From: CAZCDS01 sp964497585
Lineage (GTDB): Bacteria; Desulfobacterota; Desulfomonilia; Desulfomonilales; Desulfomonilaceae
Length of the DNA: 64,000 nucleotides
Reading direction: 5' to 3'
Assembly (NCBI GenBank): GCA_964497585.1
Contig: CAZCDS010000001.1
Coordinates: 1-64,000, forward strand
Positions 1-9,437 of the stretch are shown piece after piece. Made by a program: the position numbers and the translations under genes. The number at the start of each line of letters is the position of its first letter. The stretch's first letter is position 1. Below the pieces are notes generated by a model, which was not told the origin of the DNA, ran no database searches, and saw only the letters and a program-made list of their open reading frames with translations.

Positions 1-44
1 AGCTTCCCGATGATCTGCTCAACGCTGTATCGCTTGCGTTTCAT
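1..44 (-). CDS. IS3-family transposase OrfA, N-terminal fragment
   Basis: ATG at 44 is preceded on the minus strand by GGGAGG at a normal distance. The visible peptide is MKRKRYSVEQIIGKL, the typical opening of the IS3-family OrfA helix-turn-helix protein, which binds the terminal inverted repeats. Only 14 complete codons lie inside the window; the rest, and the frameshifted OrfB with the DDE catalytic domain, would be to the left. Confidence 0.7.
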   Translation of the reverse strand, partial: MKRKRYSVEQIIGK

Positions 45-119
45 CCTGACCTCCCATCGAGGTCCAGATAACGCCACAGACTAACTCAGAACCTAGACCA
101 CCTTTAGGGGGGCAGGTCA
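1..119 (-). mobile_element. IS3-family insertion sequence, left end (partial)
   Basis: The terminus read on the minus strand from position 119 is TGACCTGCCCCCCTAAAGG, which has the TGACCTGCCCCC-type end seen in many IS3-family (IS407-like) elements. About 75 bases further in, a start codon with a good ribosome binding site opens an OrfA-like transposase that runs off the window edge. The element therefore extends to the left. At 119/120 the sequence changes abruptly from the IS terminus into the middle of an integrase reading frame, which places the insertion junction there. The subgroup is from memory of family ends and was not searched. Confidence 0.75.
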
Positions 120-1106
120 GAAGCGGAAAGGTACTTAGCTCATCGCATGGAGGAGATTCGGAAAGCGCAGCGATACGGGGAACGCCCCAGCCGGACCTTT
201 CGTTCCGCAGCTACCAAGTACCTCAAAGAGACCACCAAGAGCAGTATCAGGCATGACGCCGACCACCTGCGACTTGTTGATCCCTTCATAGGTGATTTGC
301 CGCTAGAGTCTGTCCACATGGGGACGCTCCAGGGCTTCATCGAGCAACGAAAGTCGCAAGGCGTCAAGAATCGGACCGTGAACTACGCTCTTCAGGTTGT
401 CCGCCATATCTTGAATATGGCTGCTTCAGAGTGGCTTGACGAACACGGGCTGACGTGGCTGCCCCCCGCTCCCCGAATCAAGCTCCTTCCGGAAACTGAC
501 CGAAGAGCGCCCTACCCCTTGTCTTGGGAGGAACAGGCCCGGCTCTTTGCAGAACTCCCCGAACATCTGGCAAAAATGGCCCTTTTCAAGGTCAATACCG
601 GATGCCGGGAGGCGGAAGTTTGTGGTTTGAGGTGGGAATGGGAGGTTCCGGTTCGTGAGATGAACACCAGTGTATTCTTGATCCCCGCTGAGCTGGTGAA
701 GAACCGACAAGAGCGCCTCGTTGTGCTTAATCGGTTTGCCAGGACAGTAGTTCAGGAGATGCACGACCGACACCCTACTCATGTCTTCACCTACAAAGGC
801 CGGCCGGTGGGAAAGATGTATAACTCGGCATGGAAAAAAGCCAGGCAAAGAGCTGGTCTTCCACAGGTGAGGGTTCATGATTTGAAGCACACCTTTGGAC
901 GGAGACTTCGATCTGCTGGAGTGTCGTTTGAAGATCGACAGGACCTGCTTGGCCACAAATCCGGCCGTATCACAACCCACTATTCCAGGCCGGAACTGGA
1001 GAATCTGATCAATGCCGCGAACACGGTGTGTCCACAGGGGGGACACAAAATGGCCACACTGCTGATCCTGAAAAAGAAAACCGCCCACCTTGCCGCCGCT
1101 AACTAG
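120..1106 (+). pseudogene. Tyrosine-type site-specific integrase, 5' end cut off by IS3 insertion
   Basis: The frame is open from the IS junction at 120 with no start codon there. The first residues, EAERYLAHRMEEIRK, match the interior of tyrosine integrases, so the ATG at 147 is an internal Met and not the true start. The catalytic domain is intact: Arg in TGCREAEVCGLRW, a Lys in LVKNRQERL, HDLKHTFGRR (HxxK instead of the commoner HxxR), then LGHKSGRITTHYS with the His and the nucleophilic Tyr. About 50 N-terminal arm-binding residues are missing compared with family members of about 370. The stop is 20 bases from the 3' end of tRNA-Arg, the usual place for an integrase beside its attachment site. 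The full gene probably inserted a genomic island; in this form it is probably inactive unless expressed from within the IS. Confidence 0.85.
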
Positions 1107-1126
1107 ACGGTAATTCAAGTGATTTC

Positions 1127-1203
<77 letters not shown>

Positions 1204-2139
1204 ATTCCCGTGTTCACGGTCGGTCCGAATATTGCCGGATCGACTTGCGGCCGGCATTCACTATCATTCATTACTTCGCCCGACGAGACCAGCAGTTCCT
1301 TCTACTTAGACTCTTTCCCTGGACTTGTCAACCGGTGAGGGTTCGGACTGCTCAGGGATTCCGGGGCACCGTTGTTGCCCTGTGGGGTTTTACGGACGAG
1401 GGGATGACCATTGAACGGGGACTTCTGCGCTTATCGATAGTGCGCGCTTTTCAGACATACCATGGCAGGGAGATGAACTCGGAGTCCCCCTTCAGGGTGC
1501 CCATCTCACTGTTCTCCTCTCAACGGGGGAGCGTGGCGTCTCCCCCTAGCCTTTTTGAGTAATTCCTGCCCAGCAACCCGTGTTGAATTCAAGAGCATCG
1601 ATTGGCTCGAACCGGTCATCCATGGTCCCGCTGGATGAGCGAAGCCTCTGCAAGCGGGAGAACCAATGGCGGTCGTTTTCAACAGGAATGAGGCTCCCGT
1701 AACGTAGTGTCAGATCAACCACCTGTCCGCTTGGCTAGTCATCTGTATTCCACTTTGGCTTTGTCTGCAAATAGGGGGGAGGGTCACTCACACTAAATTG
1801 TGAATGACCCGCGTTAGGTAGGTCTCCATTCAGATGCTTATCCGCCGAAAACCTGTCAAGTTCTCGATTGTGAGACTCCGTGGATGCGTGTTGGATATGT
1901 CCTCGGAGTTGACGGGAAGCGTGAGTCAAGGGCGAGTCCGTCCAGTGCGCGCAATTGCGACACAGTGGCGTGCGGGCTTCGAAATCCGGCAGCCGTTTAC
2001 GGCGTGGGGACGATGACCTAGGGTGACGTCAGAGCTGCGGCCCGGCTTCAGCCCTGCATCGGGCCCACTCCCGAAATCGGTTGACACGCCGGGTGACGTG
2101 CGGGTATGGGTTCTTCATCGGCATTGAGGAGCCCCAAGC
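1204..2139. other. 936-base stretch without a supportable gene
   Basis: The short open frames here (for example 1245-1562 plus, 1735-1929 minus, 2029-2214 minus) have no recognisable product, lack convincing ribosome binding sites and overlap each other. One hairpin at 1525-1556 looks like a terminator. The stretch may be degraded sequence on the chromosomal side of the tRNA-Arg integration site. Confidence 0.5.
1525..1556 (+). terminator. Possible rho-independent terminator
   Basis: GGGGGAG (1525-1531) pairs perfectly with CTCCCCC (1540-1546) across an 8-base loop, and CTTTTT follows five bases later. No gene is recognised directly upstream on this strand, so its transcript is unknown. Confidence 0.35.
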
Positions 2140-2424
2140 ATGCAGCAGATTCAGATTCTCACCAGGGAAGACGTCGCGGCAATCGTAGAACAGGTGGTGA
2201 ATGAGCGATTTCAAGATCTTCGGTCCGAGGTGACGTCCACGGTAAGGGAAAGTCTGACGGAAGTGGTCAGGGCCGAACTGCCTCAGGCGCTTGCCGGCAT
2301 CATGCAGAGCGAGCTGTCAACGCTGCGCGGCGAGATCGTGGGAGCGCTGGAACAGGCCATCCGAAAAGTCATACAGCAGCCGGTGATCCCGCAGCAAGAT
2401 GATGAAGAGGACTACACCGTGTGA
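2140..2424 (+). CDS. Small hypothetical alpha-helical protein
   Basis: A 94-residue protein starting at an ATG preceded by GAGGAG eight bases upstream. The sequence is almost entirely helix-forming, with heptad-like spacing of Val, Leu and Ile (residues 10-80) and an acidic tail (QQDDEEDYTV), so an oligomerising coiled coil is likely. There is no signal peptide, membrane segment or cysteine. I do not recognise a family. It is convergent with the yraN-like gene, with 20 bases between the two stops. The codon pattern looks genuine, but function is unknown. Confidence 0.6.
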   Translation: MQQIQILTREDVAAIVEQVVNERFQDLRSEVTSTVRESLTEVVRAELPQALAGIMQSELSTLRGEIVGALEQAIRKVIQQPVIPQQDDEEDYTV

Positions 2425-2444
2425 GCCTCACCGCTGCTCCCAGT

Positions 2445-2822
2445 CTACTCCATGACGGCAAATGCGTCGGGAATAACTTCTATGATCGGTGGGTTGTCCA
2501 GTGTTACCAGAACCACGTCAAAGCGGGCAGCGGGAAGGGTTCCGGACTGGCGGCCCAGATAGACTTCGGCCGTCCGAATGATCCTCCTCTGCTTCTGGTG
2601 ATTCACTGAGTAAACAGGATCGAGTGCCTCACTCGAGTGCCGGGACCTGACCTCCACAAAGACGAGGTCTCCCCCGTGCCGGGCTATAATGTCGATCTCC
2701 CCTACCCTACAGGTGAAATTACGCTCGACTATCGTGTATCCCAGTTGCGTGAGGTGGTCCGCGGCGATCTGCTCCGCGTGCAGCCCCTTGGCTCTGGTGT
2801 TCTTGCGCTTCCTCCCGAACAA
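2445..2822 (-). CDS. yraN: YraN family protein (UPF0102), nuclease-fold
   Basis: A 125-residue protein of the usual YraN length. The family has a restriction-endonuclease-like fold; its biochemical role is not settled. Visible signatures are the N-terminal KGLHAEQIAADHL (Glu17), then GEIDIIA (residues 41-47, Asp44) and FVEVRSR (Glu57), the spacing of a PD-(D/E)xK core with Arg in the Lys position, as in many family members. The C-terminus has RFDVV. The gene lies 227 bases downstream of the activase gene on the same strand, so co-transcription is possible. Confidence 0.9.
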   Translation of the reverse strand: MFGRKRKNTRAKGLHAEQIAADHLTQLGYTIVERNFTCRVGEIDIIARHGGDLVFVEVRSRHSSEALDPVYSVNHQKQRRIIRTAEVYLGRQSGTLPAARFDVVLVTLDNPPIIEVIPDAFAVME

Positions 2823-3049
2823 CGATTACCCACCTCATTTCTTGTGGTGGTGAGCCCTAAGCGGTTCAAACTCTCCCCTCACCCCCTGCGAGAGAGAGCC
2901 CCACAGGAAACTTCCTGCGGTGTGCGGGAAAGACATCTGGCAAGGACGGATCCCACGTGGAGATCAATGTCAGCGCTTGATACCTTGCCGGGACAGCTTT
3001 CCGCCTCACATCATGTGAGTGACGGAAAGACCGCCTCTTCATTCGGCAT

Positions 3050-6000
3050 CTAGTGAGCAATACCTTCAGCCAACATCTCCTCGTGGAGGCGTCTTGCCTG
3101 GAGCGCGAAGGCTTCCAGCCTTGCTTCGATGATCTGAGGGAACGCGTTGCCGTCGGTTTCTATGGCCAGGAACGGCAGCTTCCGATCGCTCTTCTGCAAG
3201 AGTCCCGGAGTATCCGGGACACTGCCGTTGGCCCTGAGGAGTAGGTCGAGTTTCTCTCCTCTCGTGAACCGCTCCGAGAGGATCGATTCTGCGACCCTGC
3301 TCGGCATACACCCGAAGGGACCTATGGAGAGAATCCCGCAGGCCGGATGAAGGATCTCGTGCAGCGCCGCCCCCACGGTAAGGATCGCCTCGCCGGTGAG
3401 CAAGGGGGAGACGAATCTCTCTCCCGCGGTGATGAGATCGTCCACATTGAGCACTTCGTGGAGGAACAGTCCCGATGGCGCGAACAGTCCCCGGATTTTG
3501 CGGTCGAAGTACTTTTTGACCCAATGCCTGATCCAGAAAGGAATGTCGGGATTGTCCCCTTCGATCCGGTGTTTGATGAGCCAGTCCACGTATTTGATCC
3601 ACTCGCTCGTCTGGGAAGTCCGAACGACGAATCCGCGGTCGGCCATCTTCTCTACGAGGTTCTGGAGAGATATTGGGTCGTTGCGAACATAGATCTCACC
3701 GATGAGCGAAATCTTGGGCAGCTCTTCATACGGAACCTTCAGAGGGATCTTCGAGAGATTCTCCGCGGCCGATTCGATCTGTCGTCGGATCACCCGCCAG
3801 GGCTGGTCCACCACGTCCACGATGGCGTCCCATTCCCGGTGGAACACTTCCATCGCGGACGCCCGGTCCTCTGCGCCAGCCATAAGCGTTGACCAGGTCT
3901 CGTACATCACGTCGCCCATCACGATCGCTCGCCACGCGGGCAAGGTGAACCGGTCGCCGAGCCCCATGTACCCGTTGGCCGCGTTGAGGGTGAGCACCGC
4001 GACATTCGGGATCTGATGCCGCTCGATCAATCGTCGGGAAAAAACATTGTACTGGCCGAAACGGCAAGGCCCCGACGCTCCCGGCATAAAGTAGGCGGTA
4101 ATCTCACCTTCGGGCCGGTCGTTCCACAGATAGTTGAGCATCGAGCCTACCGTTGTCTGGAGCGGGAGGCATTCCTTACAGGACGAGTTTCCCCGTCCGA
4201 TTTTCAGCACCTCATCGTTGGCCGGCGGAATTGGATGGGCCCTGATGCCGACCTTTTCGAAGCACCTGCAGAGGCCTTCATGTCCGAAGCGGCCCATTGC
4301 GGGAATGACCACGCGCACGTCCGGGTGAGTCAATGGGAGCTTCTTCCCGTCGGAGGTGACGATACAGGGTTTCCCGTCCGCAATACTGGCCCGCGCCACT
4401 TTGAAGTCCTTTGCCACGGCCTTGATCTGCTTCTTGCTTTCCAGTTCCCGGTAGTGGTTGACGATGTCGAGAAAGGCCTCGATCCGGGTCTCCAGCCCTG
4501 CGTCCGCGGTGTGGCTGTCAAGTTCCAGGGTCAGGGACGGTTTCCGCCCCATCTCCTCACGGAAATAGCCCACGATGAACGAATCGGGACCGCAGGAGAA
4601 GTTGCTGATGTAGGTGCCGAAGAGCTGGGGGTGGTTTTTTACAAGACGGGCGCCTTTGAGAATCATCCGGCCCATGGACCAGTACATGGTCGCCGCGTCG
4701 TCCATGGTCTGGTCGTAGAACGGGAGCATGTCAAAGGGAATGACCCGGAATCCTCGAGAAGCGAACTTTGCCGGGATTCCCTTGTTGGCCTCGCCCGCGA
4801 AGCTGTTGTACGGGCGACCGAAAAGCACGACGGCCATGGCATCGGGGTCTGCTTCGAGTTCCTGGAGGATTTGCGCGCCCTTGGCCTGCAGATCTTTGCT
4901 CAGAGAGTTCTGAGCCGCGAGTCCGGCCTTGAACGCGTCTAGTCCCTCTTGCTCCGAGCAACCGAGTTCTTTGGCCACCTTGACGAAATCGTTCACCTTA
5001 CTTTCGAAGCCCTCGCACAGATCAAGATAGGGAGTGATGACCTTCTTTCCGCGCATTCCTTCGAACGTGCTCGCCAGATAGAAGGCTTCGCCTTGGACGA
5101 AGACGCAGGTACAGGTGTTGGCATTCTCGGGGTCCGTGGGGATGCTCCTGATGTGTGGAACGAAGAGAACGTCCGGGTCCTTCTTCAGCAAGTCGTACAT
5201 GAATCCGTGGGCGATCTCCACGGGAAAGCAGAAGGCCGCATTCTGTTGATCGACTCCTTCCGTCGCTACCGTATCTGGCAGGACTACCCGGTAGCCCAGA
5301 TTCTTAAAGAACGCGTTGAAGAAGGGGAAGTACGTATTGACGAGAAACGAGCGGTTCATGCCAACGGTGGGCCGGCCATCGGACGGATCGTCCGGCTCCC
5401 GATCCCGAAAGACGAGACGCTGTCGGTACTCGACCATATCCAGCGAGGCCTTGTCGAACTTGACGTTCCTGACGAGGTTCACGTAACGGTTGCACGCGCC
5501 GCCGAAGGGATAGGTTTTTCCCTCGATCTCTATGCGTGCTATTTCACAGCGCCGGTCACATTTCTCTTTTCCGCCGCCGCAGACGAAGGAATTCTTGTAC
5601 GTAACTTCTCTGTTTGCCAGTGTTTCGAGGTCAAAGGAGCCCTCTTTGAGCAGTCCCCGTTCGATTCGACGCTCCACCTCGAGCGCGACCCCGAACGCGC
5701 CCATGAGACCCGGTTCGGGCGGAACAACGATCTCCTTCCCGGTCAGCGCTGCCATTGCCGCAGGAATCGCCTCGTTGTAGCAGACCCCGCCCTGCATAAA
5801 GACCTTCTTGCCGACCGGACGGTTGCCCTTCACCCGGTTGGAGTAGTTCATGCAGATCGAATAGACCAGACCGGCCACGATATCCTCGACAGGAATTCCC
5901 TCCTGCGCGGCGTTCTTGATGTCCGAGCCGATAAAGGCAGCGCATTGATCGTTGAAATTGGGCGGATTCGCGCCCCGGTAGGCCACTCGGCCTATATCGG

Positions 6001-7339
6001 TCACCGCGATGCCGAGGCTCTCCTTGGCGGACTCTTCCAGAAAGGATCCGGTTCCCGCACTGCACGCCTCATTCATGGCGTAGTCGCTGGGGACCGCGTT
6101 GGTGATGTATGTGTACTTTGCGTCCTGACCGCCGATCTCGAAGATCGTGTCCACCTCGGGGTCGAAGTGGACCGCCGCGGAGGCGTGCGCGATGATCTCG
6201 TTTATTACTCCGTCCGTCAGCGCGTGCAGGCCCGAGATCTGGCGTCCCGATCCGGTCACACCGAGTCCTACGATCTCAATGGGGACGTCGATTTGATCGG
6301 CAAGGCTTGCATAGACCCTTCTCGATGCTCCCACGGGATCGCCATCGGTGCGGAGGTAATCCGCGGCAAGTATCGCCTTGTCGCGGCAACGCATGATCAC
6401 ACCCTTGGTGGTCGTGGAGCCAACATCCATTCCGAGGATGGTTCGGTCGCCCGAGTCGGCTTTGCCGCGGGGCCGGTCCTTGAACTCCACGAGCGGACGG
6501 AAATTCTCGAGAGGCTTCAAGTAGCTGAACGCGGACCCCTTTTGCTCGAAGACCTTGTCCGGCCCTCGGTACGGTTCGGTGGGATTGTCCAGGGCCCAGA
6601 GAGCCGCGCCCAGAGCCTCGAAGTACGAAGCCTCTGCCGGAACGAAAAGGTCTGCGATCTCCTTGCCGAGATAGTGCATCATGGTCTCGTTCCGGGAAGA
6701 CCCCCCAACGAGCATGACCGATTTCTTGGGAAGCTTCTTGAGCAGCTCGACGACCTTGTTGGACATCATCTGCGCGAGGCCCGCGACCACCTGTCCCTTG
6801 GGAATCCCCTTGTTGAGCGCGTGGGTACAGTCGCTCTTGCAGAAAACCGAACAGCGGCCGGAAACGCGATGAGGATGTTCAGAAATGCCCAACTCGGCCA
6901 CATCATCGAGTGTGAGGTTCATCCTACCGATCTGCTGAAGGAAAAACTCCCCCGTCCCTGAGGCGCACTTGTTTCCCGTTTGGATCCCCTGGATCTTGAG
7001 GTCCTCGTCCAGATGATAAACGATGAAGGTCTCTCCCCCCGCGCTCACCACGACCTTGTACCGGTCGTCGCCCGCTCGGATGTGGGCCACCGCGATCTCG
7101 ACAGCTTCAGGCTCGGGGATTGTGGTGAGATTGACAAAACTTATGAACTTCCTGCCGGTCACCGCAATAGGGATATCGTAAACCGACGGCACTCTCTCGA
7201 GTGCTTCCAGGAGTACCTTCCTCGGGTTTCCCTCGTGGGTGATCGTCTCCCTAGCGATCTCACGAACAAGATCGCCTTCTCGTTCCAGACGCACCATACC
7301 CAGAGTTGACGCTCCCAAACATATACCCAGGGATTCCAT
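3050..7339 (-). CDS. Giant CoA-substrate enzyme activase (BadF/BadG/BcrA/BcrD type, two ASKHA domains plus DUF2229-type region)
   Basis: A 1429-residue cytoplasmic protein. Activases of this superfamily hydrolyse ATP to push a low-potential electron from a [4Fe-4S] cluster into 2-hydroxyacyl-CoA dehydratases or benzoyl-CoA reductases. The first ASKHA domain spans about 1-255 (GICLGASTLGMV; Cys125 in CASGTGEFF; Cys163, 167 and 171). The second spans about 300-600 (ILGMDVGSTTTKG; EIGGQDAKYT; Cys426 in CSAGTGSF and Cys466 in NDQCAAFIGSD). A long cysteine-bearing region follows, containing FGRPYNSFAGEANKG, NSSCKECLP and GPCRFGQYN, resembling DUF2229/HgdB-like proteins. The frame opens 43 codons earlier, but ATG at 7339 has an AGAGGT-type ribosome site and begins directly with the phosphate-binding segment. 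No dehydratase or reductase subunit gene is adjacent, so its partner is unknown. Confidence 0.9.
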   Translation of the reverse strand: MESLGICLGASTLGMVRLEREGDLVREIARETITHEGNPRKVLLEALERVPSVYDIPIAVTGRKFISFVNLTTIPEPEAVEIAVAHIRAGDDRYKVVVSAGGETFIVYHLDEDLKIQGIQTGNKCASGTGEFFLQQIGRMNLTLDDVAELGISEHPHRVSGRCSVFCKSDCTHALNKGIPKGQVVAGLAQMMSNKVVELLKKLPKKSVMLVGGSSRNETMMHYLGKEIADLFVPAEASYFEALGAALWALDNPTEPYRGPDKVFEQKGSAFSYLKPLENFRPLVEFKDRPRGKADSGDRTILGMDVGSTTTKGVIMRCRDKAILAADYLRTDGDPVGASRRVYASLADQIDVPIEIVGLGVTGSGRQISGLHALTDGVINEIIAHASAAVHFDPEVDTIFEIGGQDAKYTYITNAVPSDYAMNEACSAGTGSFLEESAKESLGIAVTDIGRVAYRGANPPNFNDQCAAFIGSDIKNAAQEGIPVEDIVAGLVYSICMNYSNRVKGNRPVGKKVFMQGGVCYNEAIPAAMAALTGKEIVVPPEPGLMGAFGVALEVERRIERGLLKEGSFDLETLANREVTYKNSFVCGGGKEKCDRRCEIARIEIEGKTYPFGGACNRYVNLVRNVKFDKASLDMVEYRQRLVFRDREPDDPSDGRPTVGMNRSFLVNTYFPFFNAFFKNLGYRVVLPDTVATEGVDQQNAAFCFPVEIAHGFMYDLLKKDPDVLFVPHIRSIPTDPENANTCTCVFVQGEAFYLASTFEGMRGKKVITPYLDLCEGFESKVNDFVKVAKELGCSEQEGLDAFKAGLAAQNSLSKDLQAKGAQILQELEADPDAMAVVLFGRPYNSFAGEANKGIPAKFASRGFRVIPFDMLPFYDQTMDDAATMYWSMGRMILKGARLVKNHPQLFGTYISNFSCGPDSFIVGYFREEMGRKPSLTLELDSHTADAGLETRIEAFLDIVNHYRELESKKQIKAVAKDFKVARASIADGKPCIVTSDGKKLPLTHPDVRVVIPAMGRFGHEGLCRCFEKVGIRAHPIPPANDEVLKIGRGNSSCKECLPLQTTVGSMLNYLWNDRPEGEITAYFMPGASGPCRFGQYNVFSRRLIERHQIPNVAVLTLNAANGYMGLGDRFTLPAWRAIVMGDVMYETWSTLMAGAEDRASAMEVFHREWDAIVDVVDQPWRVIRRQIESAAENLSKIPLKVPYEELPKISLIGEIYVRNDPISLQNLVEKMADRGFVVRTSQTSEWIKYVDWLIKHRIEGDNPDIPFWIRHWVKKYFDRKIRGLFAPSGLFLHEVLNVDDLITAGERFVSPLLTGEAILTVGAALHEILHPACGILSIGPFGCMPSRVAESILSERFTRGEKLDLLLRANGSVPDTPGLLQKSDRKLPFLAIETDGNAFPQIIEARLEAFALQARRLHEEMLAEGIAH

Positions 7340-7500
7340 TGGGCACCTCTTCTCCCATTTTCCGTCATCAGTCGCAAATCGACCCGGCCACGCGCCTGAC
7401 GACGCGGCCTGTCGGCGCAGGATTTCCCCTGTGATTTCCCAGGATAAATCTGCTGCCGGCCACAGCACGAAACTGGTACCATTTCTTTACGTAAGCTTTT

Positions 7501-7529
7501 AGTATAATCGACACAATAGCTTCGGGCAA
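7501..7529 (-). promoter_or_regulatory. Sigma-70-like promoter for the activase gene
   Basis: On the minus strand TTGCCC (complement of 7524-7529) is followed by a 17-base spacer and TATACT (complement of 7501-7506). Transcription would start near 7494 and leave a leader of about 155 bases before the ATG at 7339. The hexamers are good but not perfect. Confidence 0.55.
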
Positions 7530-7581
7530 TAGGTGCGGAGTGGGACTCTGCCGGCGACGCGCAGTGGAGCGGGTCACAAGC

Positions 7582-7613
7582 AAAAAAAAAAGCAATCCCG
7601 AAGGAGGATTGCT
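7582..7613 (-). terminator. Strong rho-independent terminator, minus strand
   Basis: Read on the minus strand, AGCAATCC and GGATTGCT form a perfect 8-bp stem with a 7-base loop, followed by ten T residues (A-tract 7582-7591). It sits upstream of the activase promoter, so it must end a minus-strand transcript arising between 7614 and 7946, where no protein gene is visible. Confidence 0.85.
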
Positions 7614-7920
7614 AAGAGGGTATGGTAAGGAGTCGTTTACCTCATACGACACCGGTCCTGAAAAATGGTTCCCGCAACTTTCTCCTATTCCGGTTTCTCA
7701 CTCAGCCCACTGTGGTGGTCCCGGCTACCGCTTGATCCATGGTGGGGGAACCCCCCGCATAGTGGGACCTTGCCCTCAGGTACAGCGCCCGTTGACCGCA
7801 TTGTGCTGGTAGCGGCTTTGCCAGAAGGTGCGCAAAATGGTATTCCTGGACCCCGAGCCGAACAGGTGGAGATCGCGACCGGGGACCCCTCAACGGACAT
7901 ATCCCCGCGTGACTGAGAGA
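7614..7920 (-). ncRNA. Candidate structured non-coding RNA
   Basis: This roughly 300-base interval lies between the start of the divergent hydrolase gene and a strong minus-strand terminator, and has no credible coding frame. It is rich in self-complementarity. CCCACTGTG and CATAGTGGG can form a 9-bp arm around 7708-7766 (with one G-U pair). A GGGGG/CCCCC hairpin lies inside that arm, and GGTCCC/GGGACC and GCTACC/GGTAGC can also pair. I could not match it to 6S, SRP, tmRNA or RNase P by eye: the SRP tetraloop-region motif and the RNase P core are not seen. The 5' end is not defined. Confidence 0.35.
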
Positions 7921-7946
7921 TTTTTTCGGAAGGGAGGCTACGTCAC

Positions 7947-8987
7947 ATGGGCACTCGCGGCCAGCTCCCGATTCCACCCCATTTCGATCCCGCGACCGTC
8001 AGCGAGGTATGGCGCGTTCCCTATCAGCAGAGGGCCTTGGAAGCTGCTGAATGGGCCCGGTCCCAGCATGTTCCTCCTGCCATTGAAGACCGAGTCAGGG
8101 TCTGTCTCATCGCGGTCGACTGCCAGAATACCTTTTGTCTTCCAGGATTTGAGCTATTTGTCGGCGGTCGCTCAGGAAAGGGCGCGGTCGAAGACAACGT
8201 GCGACTCTGCGAGTTCATCTACCGAAATTTAGGGATACTGACCGAGATCCACCTCACCATGGACTCTCACAAGGTCATGCAGATCTTCCACCCGTCCTTC
8301 TGGGTTGATGACCAAGGCAGGCACCCGGCCCCGATGACCGTCATCACGGTCGAGGATGTGGAGCACGGGGCTTGGATGCCCAATCCCGCCGCCACCTACA
8401 GCGAGACCGGACGGGGCCTCGAAGAAATTCGACGGTACGCGCTCCACTACGTCCGGGAGTTGGACGCCCGGGGGAAGTACGCGCTCACCATATGGCCCTA
8501 TCACGCGATGCTCGGAGGCATCGGACACGCGCTCGTCCCCGCGGTGGAAGAGGCGGTCTTCTTCCACAGCGTCGCTCGACACAGCCCCAGCAGGTTCGAG
8601 ATCAAAGGCGACCACAGCCTCACCGAGCACTATTCGGTTCTCAGCCCCGAGGTACTCACTGACGAGCACGGCAATCCTGTCGCGGAAAAGAACGTGAAGT
8701 TCATCGAACAGCTCTGGGACTTCGATGCTGTGATTATCGCGGGCCAGGCCAAGAGCCACTGTGTCGCGTGGACCATCGACAATCTTCTCGACGAGGTTCG
8801 CGCCAAAGACGCGGCTCTGGCGCACAAAATCTACCTCCTGGAAGACTGCACGTCGCCCGTTGTGATCCCCGACGTGGTGGACTTCACCGAACAGGCAGAC
8901 GAGGCGTTCCGGAAATTCGCTGACGCGGGAATGCACCTTGTCAGATCGACCGACCCGATCGAGACCTGGCCGGGGATGGATCGATAG
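7947..8987 (+). CDS. Isochorismatase/nicotinamidase-like cysteine hydrolase
   Basis: A 346-residue cytoplasmic protein of the isochorismatase superfamily, whose members hydrolyse amides such as nicotinamide through a Cys nucleophile. Likely catalytic residues are Asp58 (AVDCQNTFCLPG), Lys220 (EIKGDHS) and Cys272 (GQAKSHCVAWT). Metal-binding candidates are Asp106 and His108 (LTMDSH) with His186 in WPYHAM, the arrangement seen in nicotinamidases. It is longer than the classical enzyme of about 200 residues because of a 50-residue N-terminal lead and an insertion around 120-180. GGGAGG nine bases before the ATG fixes the start. It is monocistronic; the substrate is inferred only from the motif pattern. 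Confidence 0.85.
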   Translation: MGTRGQLPIPPHFDPATVSEVWRVPYQQRALEAAEWARSQHVPPAIEDRVRVCLIAVDCQNTFCLPGFELFVGGRSGKGAVEDNVRLCEFIYRNLGILTEIHLTMDSHKVMQIFHPSFWVDDQGRHPAPMTVITVEDVEHGAWMPNPAATYSETGRGLEEIRRYALHYVRELDARGKYALTIWPYHAMLGGIGHALVPAVEEAVFFHSVARHSPSRFEIKGDHSLTEHYSVLSPEVLTDEHGNPVAEKNVKFIEQLWDFDAVIIAGQAKSHCVAWTIDNLLDEVRAKDAALAHKIYLLEDCTSPVVIPDVVDFTEQADEAFRKFADAGMHLVRSTDPIETWPGMDR

Positions 8988-9437
8988 GTTCGGGCACCCG
9001 AAACGGAGACAATAATCCGTTCCGCTACATCGGGGGGCAATGTCGCCCGCCCGACGAAGAACAGCTAATGCTCTGTCCGGAGGGCTCAACTGGTCTTTGA
9101 GGTGGCGCCTCCTTGAGGCTAACGACCCACAATCCACGCCCGTGAGCAGGAAGGGAACCCCCGTTTCGGAAAGGGCTCATCGGCTTCTTGCCGGATCAGT
9201 TGGCAATGCCGAGTAGCGTGTCCTCTACTGGGCGGGTCTTTCGCGGGAACACTTCTCTGACCAGCACCTGTAGTACTCGTCCGCCTATTTTTGGCGCCCG
9301 ACTCCCTGGCGTCTTCGTCACCCTGATCAGCCTTCCCTGTCTTGACAGTCAGGGGGGAACCACGTTAGACGTGCCCTGGGAATCGTAGTTCCCGATCGAT
9401 ACTTCAATTGAGCTTTCCGGTTACGAGGTTTTATGCC
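8988..9437. other. 450-base intergenic region, no gene seen
   Basis: No supportable open frame or RNA was found. The minus-strand frame 8229-9137 that enters it is antisense to the hydrolase gene. The region separates ordinary chromosomal genes from the nuclease/HEPN pair and may carry its promoter, but I could not find convincing hexamers. Confidence 0.5.

Noticed and set aside
147..1106. Intact integrase starting at ATG 147
   Set aside because: Integrase-like residues continue upstream to the IS junction at 120, so the gene is truncated and 147 is internal.
1245..1562. 105-codon plus-strand frame after the tRNA
   Set aside because: Composition is not protein-like, it has no ribosome site and it ends in a terminator-like hairpin.
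4949..6961. Long plus-strand open frame (670 codons)
   Set aside because: It is fully antisense to the activase gene, whose motifs are unambiguous. High GC produces such shadow frames; the 308-codon frame at 4016-4942 is the same.
7614..7920. Identification of the structured spacer as 6S, SRP, tmRNA or RNase P RNA
   Set aside because: None of the diagnostic motifs could be found by eye; left as an unassigned candidate.
8229..9137. Minus-strand frame of 302 codons
   Set aside because: Antisense to the nicotinamidase-like gene, no motif and no ribosome site.
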